DNA from: an uncultured Clostridium sp.
GTDB taxonomy: Bacteria > Bacillota_A > Clostridia > TANB77 > CAG-508
Length of the DNA stretch: 12,793 bases
NCBI GenBank assembly: GCA_905200315.1
Contig: CAJKKA010000043.1
Coordinates: 1-12,793 of the forward strand
Direction of reading: 5' to 3'
The notes under the pieces are model-generated. The model ran no database searches. It saw nothing but the letters and a program-made list of their open reading frames with translations, and was not told where the DNA came from. Positions within the stretch are counted from its first letter, which is position 1, and each line of letters starts with the position of its first letter. Positions 1-9,482 of this stretch are shown in pieces. A program made the position numbers and the translations under genes.

Positions 1-379
1 TTGTATCTCCTGCCTCATACATTGAAACTAATCTTTGTTTTAAACTTTCTTCTTGTGCAGAATAATCTTCTTGTGCTTTATTAAGTCTTTGTTCATTTTC
101 CTTGATTGATGTATTTAATTCATCTACTTTATTATTTAAATCTTCTATCTCGCTTTGATAATTCGATATTTTATCTGTTAAATCTTCTACTTCCTCTAGT
201 GTTGATGATTTTTCTGTTTGAACATTTTCTAAATCATCTTTCTTTTCATCTATTTGATTTTTTATATCATTTTTTTGATTTTCTAGTTCGGACTTTGTAG
301 TTGCCGCAAAACAAATTGGCATAATTGTTAATGCAAATGCTATAAATATTGCAATTAACTTAAAACTAATTTTTTTCAT
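1..379 (-). CDS. Secreted coiled-coil protein, paralogue of the adjacent M23 hydrolase (partial, 3' end outside window)
   Basis: This reading frame starts at ATG 379 and stays open to the left window edge, so about 126 N-terminal residues are visible. It begins with a signal peptide (MKK, a hydrophobic stretch over residues 6-22, then a likely cleavage near CFAA/TT). A highly charged, heptad-like coiled coil follows. The last visible residues (LVSMYEAGDT) match LVTMYEAGDT in the upstream neighbour, which is the hinge region of PcsB/CwlO-type coiled-coil hydrolases. I infer a C-terminal LytM/M23 domain beyond the edge, but it is not seen. The ATG lies one base after the neighbour's stop codon. 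Its GGAGG ribosome site (386-390) is built from the neighbour's last codons, so the two are probably translationally coupled. It is the last visible member of the ftsE-ftsX operon and looks like a tandem duplicate. Confidence 0.85.
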   Translation of the reverse strand, partial: MKKISFKLIAIFIAFALTIMPICFAATTKSELENQKNDIKNQIDEKKDDLENVQTEKSSTLEEVEDLTDKISNYQSEIEDLNNKVDELNTSIKENEQRLNKAQEDYSAQEESLKQRLVSMYEAGDT

Positions 380-380
380 T

Positions 381-1550
381 TTAATCCTCCGTATTATTAT
401 TTTCTTCAACTTTAGTATTAGTAGTAATATATGGCAATGGATTTACTACTTGTCCATTTACTCTTACTTCAAAGTGAGCATGAGCACCTGTTGAATACCC
501 TGTTGAACCAACTTTTAATATAACATCTCCTTTTTTTACTGTTTGCCCTACAGTTACTAAAATTTCACTTCCATGAGCATATAATGTAGATATCCCTCCT
601 CCATGATCTATTATAACCATATTACCATATGCACCATTATATCCTGCTTTGGTTACTACGCCATCATTTGCTGCCACAAAATTTGCTCCCATAGGAGCTC
701 CTAAGTCAACTCCTGTATGCAATTTATAAATTCCTGTTATCGGATGAGTTCTCATTCCATAGTTCGAGGTTATACGTGTATACCCTGGAACTGGCCAAGC
801 CATTTCTCCTCCTATATATTGCGTATCTAAATTTGCTGTTGTTATTTTTGAAATTTCAGCCTCTACAGCTAAAATTTGATTTCTATATTCATCTATTTTT
901 GCAGATAGTTCTGTTTCTTCTTGTGTAAGTTTACTTGCAGCCTCATCTCTTAATACTTTCGTATTATAAAGAATAATTTTTTTCTTTTCATAATTTGCTT
1001 TTATTGTGTTGTATTCATTTTGTTTAGTTTCAAGCATTTTTTTATTTTGTTCTATTTGACTTTTTTCTCTTTCGATTTTTTCAAGCAAATCTTCATCATA
1101 ATTTGTAAGTTCAGCCATTAAATAATAATTAGATATAAAGTCAACTATATTTTTTGAACTTAGTATAAAGTCTAAAAACGACGTATCACCTGCTTCATAC
1201 ATTGTTACAAGACGTGTTTCTAATAATTTTTCTTGTTCATCGTAATCCTTTTGTGCAACATCTAATTTATCTTGAATTTCGCTAATTGAATCGTTTAGCA
1301 CATCTATTTGTTTTCCCCATTCGTCTATTTGAATTTGATATTCAGACATACTTTGGCTTAAATTTTCAACTTGCTGCATATTTGTAGAAAGTTCTTCTTG
1401 AACTATACCTAATTGACTATCTGCTTCACTTTTTTGGTTTTGTAGCTCATTTTGTTTATTTATTAAATCTGTAATGTCATCTGCAAAAGTAATTGAATTG
1501 TAAAATAAAATTATAGCTACTAAACTAATAGTAATTAAGCTTTTTTTCAT
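381..1550 (-). CDS. Secreted coiled-coil M23/LytM peptidoglycan endopeptidase, probable FtsEX partner
   Basis: This 389-residue protein is predicted to be exported and to cut peptide cross-links in peptidoglycan. Residues 1-23 form a signal peptide (cleavage near TFA/DD). Residues 25-235 are a long coiled coil with a hinge around 112-150 (MYEAGDTSFLDFIL) like that of CwlO and PcsB. Residues about 250-375 are an M23 (LytM) domain. The zinc and catalytic signature is intact: H278 and D282 in HTGVD, H326 in YAHG, and H357/H359 in HAHFEV. It should therefore be an active enzyme rather than a degenerate EnvC-type activator. It lies 25 bases downstream of ftsX in the same orientation, with AAAGG spaced 8 bases before the ATG. 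In other bacteria FtsEX transmits ATP hydrolysis to such a coiled-coil hydrolase during division or elongation. The assignment as FtsEX partner is inferred from this context. Confidence 0.93.
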   Translation of the reverse strand: MKKSLITISLVAIILFYNSITFADDITDLINKQNELQNQKSEADSQLGIVQEELSTNMQQVENLSQSMSEYQIQIDEWGKQIDVLNDSISEIQDKLDVAQKDYDEQEKLLETRLVTMYEAGDTSFLDFILSSKNIVDFISNYYLMAELTNYDEDLLEKIEREKSQIEQNKKMLETKQNEYNTIKANYEKKKIILYNTKVLRDEAASKLTQEETELSAKIDEYRNQILAVEAEISKITTANLDTQYIGGEMAWPVPGYTRITSNYGMRTHPITGIYKLHTGVDLGAPMGANFVAANDGVVTKAGYNGAYGNMVIIDHGGGISTLYAHGSEILVTVGQTVKKGDVILKVGSTGYSTGAHAHFEVRVNGQVVNPLPYITTNTKVEENNNTED

Positions 1551-1575
1551 TTCAATTACCTTTCCTTTCTATTTT

Positions 1576-2481
1576 CTACACATCTAAGTATTTTCTCATA
1601 GAAATACTACTTCCTATAATACCTATTCCAACACCTAAAATTAAATATACACCAACTATTAAGTTAAACATTTGAGCAAAACTTAGTAAGCTAATATTCA
1701 TAGAAGCAATTACTTGTGATGCAATAATTTTCTGTGAAACAATATTATATAAAATACCCACAACTAGTATTGATAAAGCTCCTGCTAAAATTCCTATAAC
1801 AATACCTTCTATTATAAAAGGCCATCTTATAAAACTATTTGTTGCACCAACATATTTCATTATAGATATTTCTTTTCTTCTTGCATGTACTGTTAGTTTT
1901 ATTGTGTTTGAAATAATAACTACGGAAATTATTACTAAGAATATTAATATAACTCCTGTTACTATTCTAACCCCATTTGCAATTTTTATTAATGTAGAGA
2001 CAGTTTCGTCTTTACTTGTAATATTTTTTAATTTATCGCCAACTACATTTTTTATTTCTGTTTGTACTCTGTTTGATTCGTTTAAATCTGTTAAAGTAAC
2101 AACATATGAAGCTGGGAATATATTATTTTCTTCAAAACCAGTTAATAAATATTGCTTATCTTTAAATTTTTCCTTCATTTGATTCAATGCATCTTCTTTT
2201 GAAACAAATGTTATTGTATTTACCCCATTAATATTTTTTAAGTCTTCACCAATTTTTTCTACATCTTCATCTGAAACATCTGTATTTATAAATACTTGTA
2301 TTCCTTGTGCAGACTCTATTTGTTCCATTATACTGTTAATATTTTCACCAATCATAAAAAATACACCAAATATTAACATTGTAAAACACATTACAATTAA
2401 AGAAGCACTTGTCGATTTTTTATTTTTTAAGGTATTTCTAAAACCTTCTTTTAGATAATATCCAATTATATTAAATCTCAC
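1576..2481 (-). CDS. ftsX: Cell-division ABC transporter-like permease FtsX
   Basis: This is the membrane subunit of the FtsEX complex, which activates peptidoglycan hydrolases outside the cell. It has the family layout: a short cytoplasmic N-terminus, TM1 at about 26-46, an extracellular domain of roughly 120 residues, then TM2 (171-193), TM3 (221-245) and TM4 (270-293). The conserved cytoplasmic segment RRKEISIMKYVGATN precedes TM3. I chose GTG 2481, giving 301 residues starting MRFNIIGYYLKEG, because AAGGTGG lies 8 bases upstream and FtsX proteins usually begin this way. ATG 2487 (2 bases from that site) and ATG 2502 (no good ribosome site) are possible alternatives. The gene overlaps the end of ftsE by 11 bases, which suggests coupled translation and balanced amounts of the two subunits. 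Confidence 0.93.
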   Translation of the reverse strand: MRFNIIGYYLKEGFRNTLKNKKSTSASLIVMCFTMLIFGVFFMIGENINSIMEQIESAQGIQVFINTDVSDEDVEKIGEDLKNINGVNTITFVSKEDALNQMKEKFKDKQYLLTGFEENNIFPASYVVTLTDLNESNRVQTEIKNVVGDKLKNITSKDETVSTLIKIANGVRIVTGVILIFLVIISVVIISNTIKLTVHARRKEISIMKYVGATNSFIRWPFIIEGIVIGILAGALSILVVGILYNIVSQKIIASQVIASMNISLLSFAQMFNLIVGVYLILGVGIGIIGSSISMRKYLDV

Positions 2482-3154
2482 TGTCATAACCACCTTTTTC
2501 ATCTCTTACTATATTTCCATCATCAATACGAATAACTCTTTTATTCATTCTATCAACAATATCTTTTGCATGTGTTGCAACAACAATTGTAGTTCCTCTT
2601 GCATTTATATCTTTTAATAAGTTCATAATTTCCCAAGCTGTTTCTGGATCTAAATTTCCTGTTGGCTCGTCTGCAATAATCATTGAAGGATTATTAACCA
2701 ATGCTCTTGCAAGTGCAACTCTTTGTTGCTCTCCACCAGATAATTCATTTGGATACATTTTAGCTTTTCCGCTCAAACCAACCAAAGATAAAACCATTGG
2801 AACTTGTCTTCTTATATGTCTTGGTGTTGCTTTTACTATATACATTGCAAATGCAACATTTTCATATACTGTTTTATCTGGTAAAAGTCTAAAATCTTGA
2901 AAAACAACTCCCATGCTTCTTCTTAAAAAAGGAACCCTATTTTGTTTTAAAAAAGTTGTATCTTTTCCATTTATAATTATGTTTCCTGAAGTAGGTTCCT
3001 CTTCTTTTAAAATAAGTTTTATTAATGTAGATTTACCAGAACCAGAAGAACCAACTAAAAATGCAAATTCACCTTTATTTATAACAAAATTTGCATTTTT
3101 TACAGCTTCTGTTCCTGTACTATATGTTTTATTTACATTTCTAAACTCTATCAT
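2471..3154 (-). CDS. ftsE: Cell-division ATP-binding protein FtsE
   Basis: This is the cytoplasmic ATPase of the FtsEX complex, 227 residues, the usual length. All ABC motifs are present: Walker A GSSGSGKST (35-43), Q-loop Q86 in VVFQDF, signature LSGGEQQ (138-144), Walker B MIIADEP with D162 and E163, and switch H195 in VVATHAKD. The region FQDFRLLPDKTVYENVAFAM is characteristic of FtsE rather than of general lipoprotein exporters. ATG 3154 is preceded by GAGGAG about 8 bases upstream. It is the first gene of an operon with ftsX and two M23-type genes. It has its own sigma-A-like promoter at 3192-3220 and is separated from ytfJ by a terminator hairpin. Confidence 0.97.
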   Translation of the reverse strand: MIEFRNVNKTYSTGTEAVKNANFVINKGEFAFLVGSSGSGKSTLIKLILKEEEPTSGNIIINGKDTTFLKQNRVPFLRRSMGVVFQDFRLLPDKTVYENVAFAMYIVKATPRHIRRQVPMVLSLVGLSGKAKMYPNELSGGEQQRVALARALVNNPSMIIADEPTGNLDPETAWEIMNLLKDINARGTTIVVATHAKDIVDRMNKRVIRIDDGNIVRDEKGGYDSEI

Positions 3155-3191
3155 TTTTTTCTCCTCATGTACATAATTTTAATCAATTAAT

Positions 3192-3220
3192 ATCATAACA
3201 ATAAAACAAAATTTATGCAA
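3192..3220 (-). promoter_or_regulatory. Sigma-A-like promoter of ftsE operon
   Basis: On the minus strand a TTGCAT -35 box (3215-3220) is followed after exactly 17 bases by a TATGAT -10 box (3192-3197). Transcription would start near 3185, about 30 bases before the ftsE ATG, and the site lies just downstream of the ytfJ terminator. Confidence 0.7.
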
Positions 3221-3232
3221 TAGAAAAACGTC

Positions 3233-3262
3233 AAAAAGTCCCAAAATATTTTGGAACTTTTT
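3233..3262 (-). terminator. Rho-independent terminator after ytfJ
   Basis: Two 15-base arms (3233-3247 and 3248-3262) are complementary at all but one position. Read on the minus strand, the stem ends in a T run followed by TTTTTGACGTTTTT. It begins about 10 bases after the ytfJ stop. It closes the transcription unit that contains the pilin-like gene, the deacetylase, ytfI and ytfJ. Confidence 0.8.
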
Positions 3263-3270
3263 ATCCTTTT

Positions 3271-3831
3271 TTAATAATCCTCTATTTCATTAAAATCTAA
3301 ATCTGAATCTATTTCATCAAATTTCATTTCAACTTCTGGTTCTTTATATACTTTACTTTTCTTATGTTTATTTTGTTTTTTCATTTGAATTTTATGTTCT
3401 TGGTTTTGTTCTTCTTTCTTGTTATTCATTTGTTTGTTTATTAAATTATTTGTTTTATCAACTAAATCTGGAACATAGTCTAAAAGCTTGTCTATTGCTG
3501 AAGAATGGTCTATTGGAAGTAATTTTACATTATTGGATTGTATTACTAAAAATGCTACTGGTATAATTTTCACCCCTGCTCCGCTTCCACCTCCAAATGG
3601 TAATCTATACTGAATATCTTCATCCTTATCTCTTTTGCTATATTCATCTATTGTTTCTCCACTAAATTCACTTCCACCTGCTGCAAACCCAAATGTTACT
3701 TTAGAAATTGGAATTATTGTTATATTATTATTTGAAATAATTGGTTCCCCTACTATTGTATTTACATCTACCATATCTTGTATACTATTCATAGCTGTAA
3801 GCATTAAACCTTCTATTGGATGTTCTCCCAT
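3271..3831 (-). CDS. ytfJ: GerW/YtfJ-family spore protein
   Basis: This 186-residue protein belongs to the YtfJ (GerW) family, made in sporulating Firmicutes and needed for efficient spore germination in Bacillus subtilis. Family hallmarks are the start GEHPIEGLM, then DVNTIVGEPI, IPISKVTFGFAAGGSEF and the glycine-rich GGGSGAGVKIIPVAFLV. The last 45 or so residues are a Lys/Gln-rich then acidic tail (KKEEQNQ to DLDFNEIEDY) that looks variable. I prefer ATG 3831, giving MGEHPIEG as in homologues, over ATG 3840, which only adds three residues. The start lies inside the end of ytfI (47-base overlap), so the pair is probably translationally coupled, as the ytfI-ytfJ order in Bacillus would suggest. 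A terminator follows. The biochemical role of the family is not settled. Confidence 0.92.
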   Translation of the reverse strand: MGEHPIEGLMLTAMNSIQDMVDVNTIVGEPIISNNNITIIPISKVTFGFAAGGSEFSGETIDEYSKRDKDEDIQYRLPFGGGSGAGVKIIPVAFLVIQSNNVKLLPIDHSSAIDKLLDYVPDLVDKTNNLINKQMNNKKEEQNQEHKIQMKKQNKHKKSKVYKEPEVEMKFDEIDSDLDFNEIEDY

Positions 3832-4387
3832 TTTTATCATCTCTCTTTCTTAAAATTAACCACATTATATTTATAATATGTATCATTTTTAGGCTAAATA
3901 TACAGTTTAAGTCTATTTTATACACAAAACTTTCAACATATATTGGCATAATTCTGTATTTACAATTTCGGTTCCCAGCTTTTACTAAAAAATATGATAA
4001 AAAACTAGAAATAATTGGAATTATTGATGTAGTAAGCATTATATCTATTGTTCCTATTTCCAAATTTAAGTATAATTTCTGCAAATTTATTTTCTTTAAT
4101 AAATTCAATTTTTCCTTATTACTTTTTGGAAGCCTTTTCATCATTTTTCTAGTATCTATCTTCTCAACTTTTTGCTTACTATAAATTTTCTTTAGTTTCT
4201 GATTATCTAATTTAATTTCTAAAAATTTTATTTTATTAAAAATATATATTCTAACTTTTATGCAAAAATTATCTGGTGTTTTATTTAGCATATTTGAATA
4301 TGAAAAATTTTCTATCTCAAATTCAAATCTTAAAGAGATTACAATAATTTCCAAAAATACAATTAGAAATAAAAAAAATAATAACAT
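3785..4387 (-). CDS. ytfI: DUF2953 (YtfI-like) membrane protein
   Basis: This is a protein of 200 residues with an N-terminal membrane segment (MLLFFLFLIVFLEIIVISL), a Lys-rich middle (residues about 60-100), a second hydrophobic stretch near 115-135 (IDIMLTTSIIPIISSFLSYF) and a C-terminal region containing YRIMPIYVESFVYKIDLNCIFSLK. That last pattern, together with the position directly before ytfJ, identifies it as a DUF2953/YtfI protein. The family is found in spore formers and has no established biochemical function. ATG 4387 is preferred because AAAGGA lies about 8 bases upstream. An in-frame TTG at 4393 is too close to that site. It overlaps ytfJ by 47 bases and follows the deacetylase gene after 54 bases without a visible terminator. 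Confidence 0.82.
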   Translation of the reverse strand: MLLFFLFLIVFLEIIVISLRFEFEIENFSYSNMLNKTPDNFCIKVRIYIFNKIKFLEIKLDNQKLKKIYSKQKVEKIDTRKMMKRLPKSNKEKLNLLKKINLQKLYLNLEIGTIDIMLTTSIIPIISSFLSYFLVKAGNRNCKYRIMPIYVESFVYKIDLNCIFSLKMIHIINIMWLILRKRDDKNGRTSNRRFNAYSYE

Positions 4388-4441
4388 AAACAAAATCCTT
4401 TCCTTTTGTATATATTATTATTTTTCACTTTTTTTATTTTA

Positions 4442-5248
4442 TTAATCATATCTAATACTTCTATATTTTACTTTTAGCATCATTTTCCAAATATTATCTT
4501 CTAATGCATAACATCTATGTAATCCATATAAATTTAATTCTTTACTTTTGTTTATTTTGTTATCTGTCAAATTCTGTATAAATCCTGCATTTTCTAATTC
4601 TCTTCTTGTTTCTTCTTTTGTAAGCCCACAAGGATATGTGAATACTTTTATTTGTTTTTTTCCTAGATGTTCTTCTATTTGAGAATGTGCATATTCAACA
4701 TCTTGAACTGCTTCATTTGTTTCTTTTTGGTCAAAGTTGTAATGTTCTTTTCCGTGAGTATTTATTGTAACTAATCCTGTTTCATCTAACTCTTTTATTT
4801 GTTCCCAATTCATATATCCTTCTTTTCCTACACAATTATCTATTACATATATGCTAACTGGAATATTATATTTTTTTATAATATCTAACGCTATTTTATA
4901 ATTTCCTTCATACCCATCATCAAAGTCTACTAAACAAGTATGTTTTTTTATAGGTATTTCTCCATTTTTATATTTAACCAAATCTTCATAAGATATAATT
5001 TTATAACCTAATTTTAATAATCCTTTTATTTGCTTTTCGAAAGTTTCTTTATCTGTTTGCATATAATCGTATTCAATTTGTTCTTTATTTTCTACAATAT
5101 CGTGATATAGAAATATTGGAATTTCTATATTTTTTTCACTTATATAATATTCTTTGTTCCATGTTACGGCTTCATAGGTTGCAAATGCAACAATTATTAA
5201 AATTATTGTTGTTATTATTCCTATTATAATTTTATTATTCTTTTTCAT
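4442..5248 (-). CDS. Membrane-anchored polysaccharide deacetylase (NodB/CE4 fold)
   Basis: This 268-residue protein is predicted to remove N-acetyl (or O-acetyl) groups from cell-wall or surface polysaccharide on the outside of the membrane. One N-terminal membrane anchor spans residues 7-25. The NodB region starts with IPIFLYHDI (43-51), as in PgaB/IcaB-type enzymes. Motif 1 is VDFDDGY (D110 likely base, D111 metal ligand). Motif 2 is HGKEH (H165, H169, metal ligands). Motif 3 is YPCG (205-208), where an aromatic residue is usual in place of Cys. The core residues are intact, so activity is likely, but the substrate is not predictable. It starts 23 bases after the stop of the pilin-like gene with AAGGAA six bases before the ATG, so the two are probably one operon. 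Confidence 0.9.
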   Translation of the reverse strand: MKKNNKIIIGIITTIILIIVAFATYEAVTWNKEYYISEKNIEIPIFLYHDIVENKEQIEYDYMQTDKETFEKQIKGLLKLGYKIISYEDLVKYKNGEIPIKKHTCLVDFDDGYEGNYKIALDIIKKYNIPVSIYVIDNCVGKEGYMNWEQIKELDETGLVTINTHGKEHYNFDQKETNEAVQDVEYAHSQIEEHLGKKQIKVFTYPCGLTKEETRRELENAGFIQNLTDNKINKSKELNLYGLHRCYALEDNIWKMMLKVKYRSIRYD

Positions 5249-5271
5249 TATTAATTTCCTTATTTAATTTT

Positions 5272-6649
<1,378 letters not shown>

Positions 6650-6683
6650 CGGTATCTCTCCTTTTTATTTTTCATTCATTTTC

Positions 6684-6713
6684 GGGGGTCGCCCTAAGGA
6701 CGCCGACCCCTAC
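6684..6713 (-). repeat. GC-rich palindromic REP-like element 1
   Basis: Between adhE and the pilin-like gene, seven-base arms GGGGTCG (6685-6691) and CGACCCC (6704-6710) form a hairpin. Read on the minus strand it begins TGTAGGGG and ends CCCCCG. It is strikingly GC-rich against the AT-rich surroundings. It shares its TGTAGGRG head, palindromic core and CCCG tail with the element at 12051-12078. No T run follows, so it is not an obvious terminator. Confidence 0.6.
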
Positions 6714-6743
6714 ACTTATGACATTAATTTTGTAGAATATAAT

Positions 6744-9347
6744 TTAAAATTTTATCTCATTTCCATAGTATGCATCTGTTAATATTTGTTTTAATTCTGG
6801 TATTAATGGTAAACGTGGATTTGCTGTTGTACATTGGTCTTCAAAGGCTCTATCTGCCAATGTGTCTATGTTTTCGAAAAAATCTTTTTCGTCTATTCCT
6901 GCTTCTTGTAATGATTTTGGTATATTTAGGTATTCATTTAATTCTTGTATTTCTTTTATTAAAGATTGTACTCCTTCTTCTTTGGTATCTGCTTTTAAGC
7001 CCATTTTTTTAGCTATTGTAGCATATTTTTCATCTGCTATAAAGTATTCATATTTTGGGAATGATACAAATTTTGTTGGTTCTTCTGAATTATATTTTAC
7101 TACATATGGAAGTAATATTGCATTTAATCTACCGTGTGGTAAATGGTATACTGCTCCTAATTTGTGTGCTAAAGAGTGGTTTATTCCTAAGAATGCATTT
7201 GAAAATGCCATACCTGCCATTGTACTTGCATTATGCATTCTTTCTCTTGCTTCTTTATTTGAACCATTATCATAACATTCTTTTAAATTTTTAATTACTA
7301 ATTCAGCTGCTTTTTCTGCTAATGCATCTGTGTAGTCTGAAGCCATATTTGATACATATGCTTCCAGTGCATGTGTTAATACATCCATTCCTGTATCTGC
7401 TGTAATAGATTTTGGAAGTGATGTAACTAAGTCTGGGTCAACTATTGCAACATCTGGTGTTAATTCGTAATCTGTTAATGGATATTTTTTGTTTTGAACT
7501 TTATCAGATATTACAGCAAATGATGTAACTTCTGAACCTGTTCCAGATGTTGTTGGTATTGCTACCATTTTACATTTTTCTCCTAATTTAGGGAATTTGT
7601 AAGTTTTCTTTCTTATATCTAAGAATTTTAATTTCATTCCCTCAACATCTGCATCTGGATGTTCATAAAATAGCCACATTCCTTTTGCAGCATCTATTGC
7701 AGAACCTCCACCTAATGCTATAATAACATCTGGTTTAAAGCTTTCTATTGCTTGAACACCTCTTTTTATTGTTTCAAAAGATGGGTCTGGTTCAACACTT
7801 GAAAATATTTCTGAATGAACATATTGTTGTCTTTTTCTTAGATGATAAAGTATTCTATCTACATATCCTAATTTTACCATTCCTTCATCTGTAACAATGA
7901 AAGCTCTTGTTATATCTGGCATTTTCTCTAAATATTGAATTGCACCAGCTTCAAAATATATTTTTTCTGGAACTTTAAACCATTGCATATTAACTCTCCT
8001 TTTCGCTACTCTTTTAATATTAATTAAGTTAACACTTGAAACATTTGATGTTGTTGAGTTTTTTCCAAAACTTCCACAACCAAGTGTTAAAGATGGCAAA
8101 TTTGTGTTATAAATATCACCAATTCCACCATGTGATGATGGAGAGTTTACAATTATTCTTCCAACTTTTACTCTTTCAGAAAATTCTAATATTGTTTCTT
8201 CATCTTCTGAATGTATTACAGCAGAATGTCCTAATCCACCATTTTCTAGTAATTTTTCTGCTTTTTCTATTCCTTCTTCTTTATTTTCAACTATATAATA
8301 TGCAAGTACAGGACTTAATTTTTCTTTTGAAAATGGATAATCTTGCCCTATTCCTTCCTCATATACTACTAAAACTTTTGTAGTTTCTGGTACCTCGAAG
8401 CCTGCTTGTTTTGCTATATTATATGCACTTTGCCCAGGTATTTTAGAGTTTAGTTTTCCATCTTGGAACATTGCATTTTGTAATTTTTCTTTTTCTTCTT
8501 TGCTTACAAAATAGCAACCTGCTTTTCTCATTAAATCTTCAAATTCTTCATATATTTCTTTATCTACTATAACGGCTTGTTCAGAAGCACAAATCATTCC
8601 ATTATCAAATGATTTTGACATTACTAAATCGTTTACAGAAGTTTTTAATTTTGCTGTTTTATCTATATAACAAGGAACATTTCCTGGTCCAACTCCTAAT
8701 GCTGGTTTTCCGCATGAATATGCTGCTTTTACCATTCCAGTTCCACCTGTTGCTAAAATTAAATCTACTGCTGGATTGTTCATTAATAAATTTGTTGCAG
8801 TAACAGATGGCTCTTCTATCCATAAAATACAATTTTCTGGAGCGCCTGCTTTTATTGCTGCATCACGTACAATTTTTGCTGCTTCTACACTACATTTTTG
8901 TGCAGATGGATGAAATCCAAATATTATTACATTTCTTGTTTTAGCCGCAATCATAGATTTAAAAATTACTGTTGAAGTTGGATTTGTAACAGGTGTTACA
9001 CCAGCTATAATTCCAATAGGTTCAGCAATTTTTATATAATCATCTTCATCATTTTCTTCAATAATTCCAACAGTTTTATCATATTTTATACTATGATATA
9101 TATAATCTGTTGCAAATAAGTTTTTCGTTATTTTATCTTCATATACACCACGGCCAGTTTCTTCAACTGCCATTTTTGCAAGTTTCATATGATTTTCAAG
9201 ACCAGCCATAGACATTGCTTTTACAATGTTATTTACTTGTTCTTGATTTAATTTCATATATTCTTTTGAGGCTATTTTAGCCTTTTCAATTAATTTCTCT
9301 ATGCTATTTTTTATCTTTAGTTCTTCATTTTTATCTATCTCAGACAT
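6744..9347 (-). CDS. adhE: Bifunctional acetaldehyde-CoA/alcohol dehydrogenase AdhE
   Basis: This 867-residue cytoplasmic enzyme reduces acetyl-CoA to acetaldehyde and then to ethanol with two NADH, recycling NAD during fermentation. Residues 1-440 are the aldehyde dehydrogenase domain with catalytic Cys253 in FDNGMICASEQ. Residues about 455-867 are the iron-dependent alcohol dehydrogenase domain. There the NAD-binding GGGSAIDAAKG is at 546-556, PTTSGTGSEVTSF follows, and the likely iron ligands are D655, H659, H724 and H738 (spacing as in FucO/AdhE). Length matches the family (about 870). AAGGAGG lies close before the ATG, and a near-consensus promoter sits at 9380-9407. No terminator with a clear T run follows the stop. 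Only the REP-like hairpin lies between it and the next gene, so some readthrough is possible. Confidence 0.98.
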   Translation of the reverse strand: MSEIDKNEELKIKNSIEKLIEKAKIASKEYMKLNQEQVNNIVKAMSMAGLENHMKLAKMAVEETGRGVYEDKITKNLFATDYIYHSIKYDKTVGIIEENDEDDYIKIAEPIGIIAGVTPVTNPTSTVIFKSMIAAKTRNVIIFGFHPSAQKCSVEAAKIVRDAAIKAGAPENCILWIEEPSVTATNLLMNNPAVDLILATGGTGMVKAAYSCGKPALGVGPGNVPCYIDKTAKLKTSVNDLVMSKSFDNGMICASEQAVIVDKEIYEEFEDLMRKAGCYFVSKEEKEKLQNAMFQDGKLNSKIPGQSAYNIAKQAGFEVPETTKVLVVYEEGIGQDYPFSKEKLSPVLAYYIVENKEEGIEKAEKLLENGGLGHSAVIHSEDEETILEFSERVKVGRIIVNSPSSHGGIGDIYNTNLPSLTLGCGSFGKNSTTSNVSSVNLINIKRVAKRRVNMQWFKVPEKIYFEAGAIQYLEKMPDITRAFIVTDEGMVKLGYVDRILYHLRKRQQYVHSEIFSSVEPDPSFETIKRGVQAIESFKPDVIIALGGGSAIDAAKGMWLFYEHPDADVEGMKLKFLDIRKKTYKFPKLGEKCKMVAIPTTSGTGSEVTSFAVISDKVQNKKYPLTDYELTPDVAIVDPDLVTSLPKSITADTGMDVLTHALEAYVSNMASDYTDALAEKAAELVIKNLKECYDNGSNKEARERMHNASTMAGMAFSNAFLGINHSLAHKLGAVYHLPHGRLNAILLPYVVKYNSEEPTKFVSFPKYEYFIADEKYATIAKKMGLKADTKEEGVQSLIKEIQELNEYLNIPKSLQEAGIDEKDFFENIDTLADRAFEDQCTTANPRLPLIPELKQILTDAYYGNEIKF

Positions 9348-9379
9348 AACTTCCTCCTTAGTGTTTATTATATGTAATT

Positions 9380-9407
9380 ATTATATATAATAACCAATTT
9401 TTGTCAA
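9380..9407 (-). promoter_or_regulatory. Near-consensus sigma-A promoter of adhE
   Basis: A perfect TTGACA (-35, 9402-9407) is followed after 16 bases by a perfect TATAAT (-10, 9380-9385) on the minus strand. This puts the transcript start near 9373, about 25 bases before the adhE ATG. A 16-base perfect AT palindrome (9378-9393) overlaps the -10 box and could be an operator or simply AT-rich sequence. Confidence 0.8.
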
Positions 9408-9448
9408 CAGAAATAATTATTTTATATGAAATTTTTGAGCTGGTAGAT

Positions 9449-9472
9449 GACGGGGTGATTTTTGACCCCGTC
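9449..9472 (-). terminator. GC-rich hairpin after the 9483-10487 gene
   Basis: Eight-base perfect arms (9449-9456 and 9465-9472, GACGGGGT and its complement) enclose an 8-base loop, starting about 10 bases after the stop codon. It may terminate transcription, but no proper T run follows the stem on the minus strand. It could instead be another GC-rich dispersed palindrome. Its head and stem differ from the elements at 6684 and 12051. Confidence 0.5.
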
Positions 9473-9482
9473 CCAAAAATCA

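Noticed and set aside
106..300. Plus-strand open frames such as 106-300, 3816-4184, 6862-7275 and 10722-11102
   Set aside because: They lie antisense to clear genes, lack ribosome sites and are Leu/Phe/Ser-rich shadows of the AT-rich coding strand.
6684..6713. Terminator for adhE
   Set aside because: The hairpin is strong but no T run follows it on the minus strand, and it matches another intergenic element instead.
9361..9420. Rex operator upstream of adhE
   Set aside because: No TTGTGAAA/TTTCACAA or TTGTTAA-type inverted repeat is present. Only an AT palindrome is visible.
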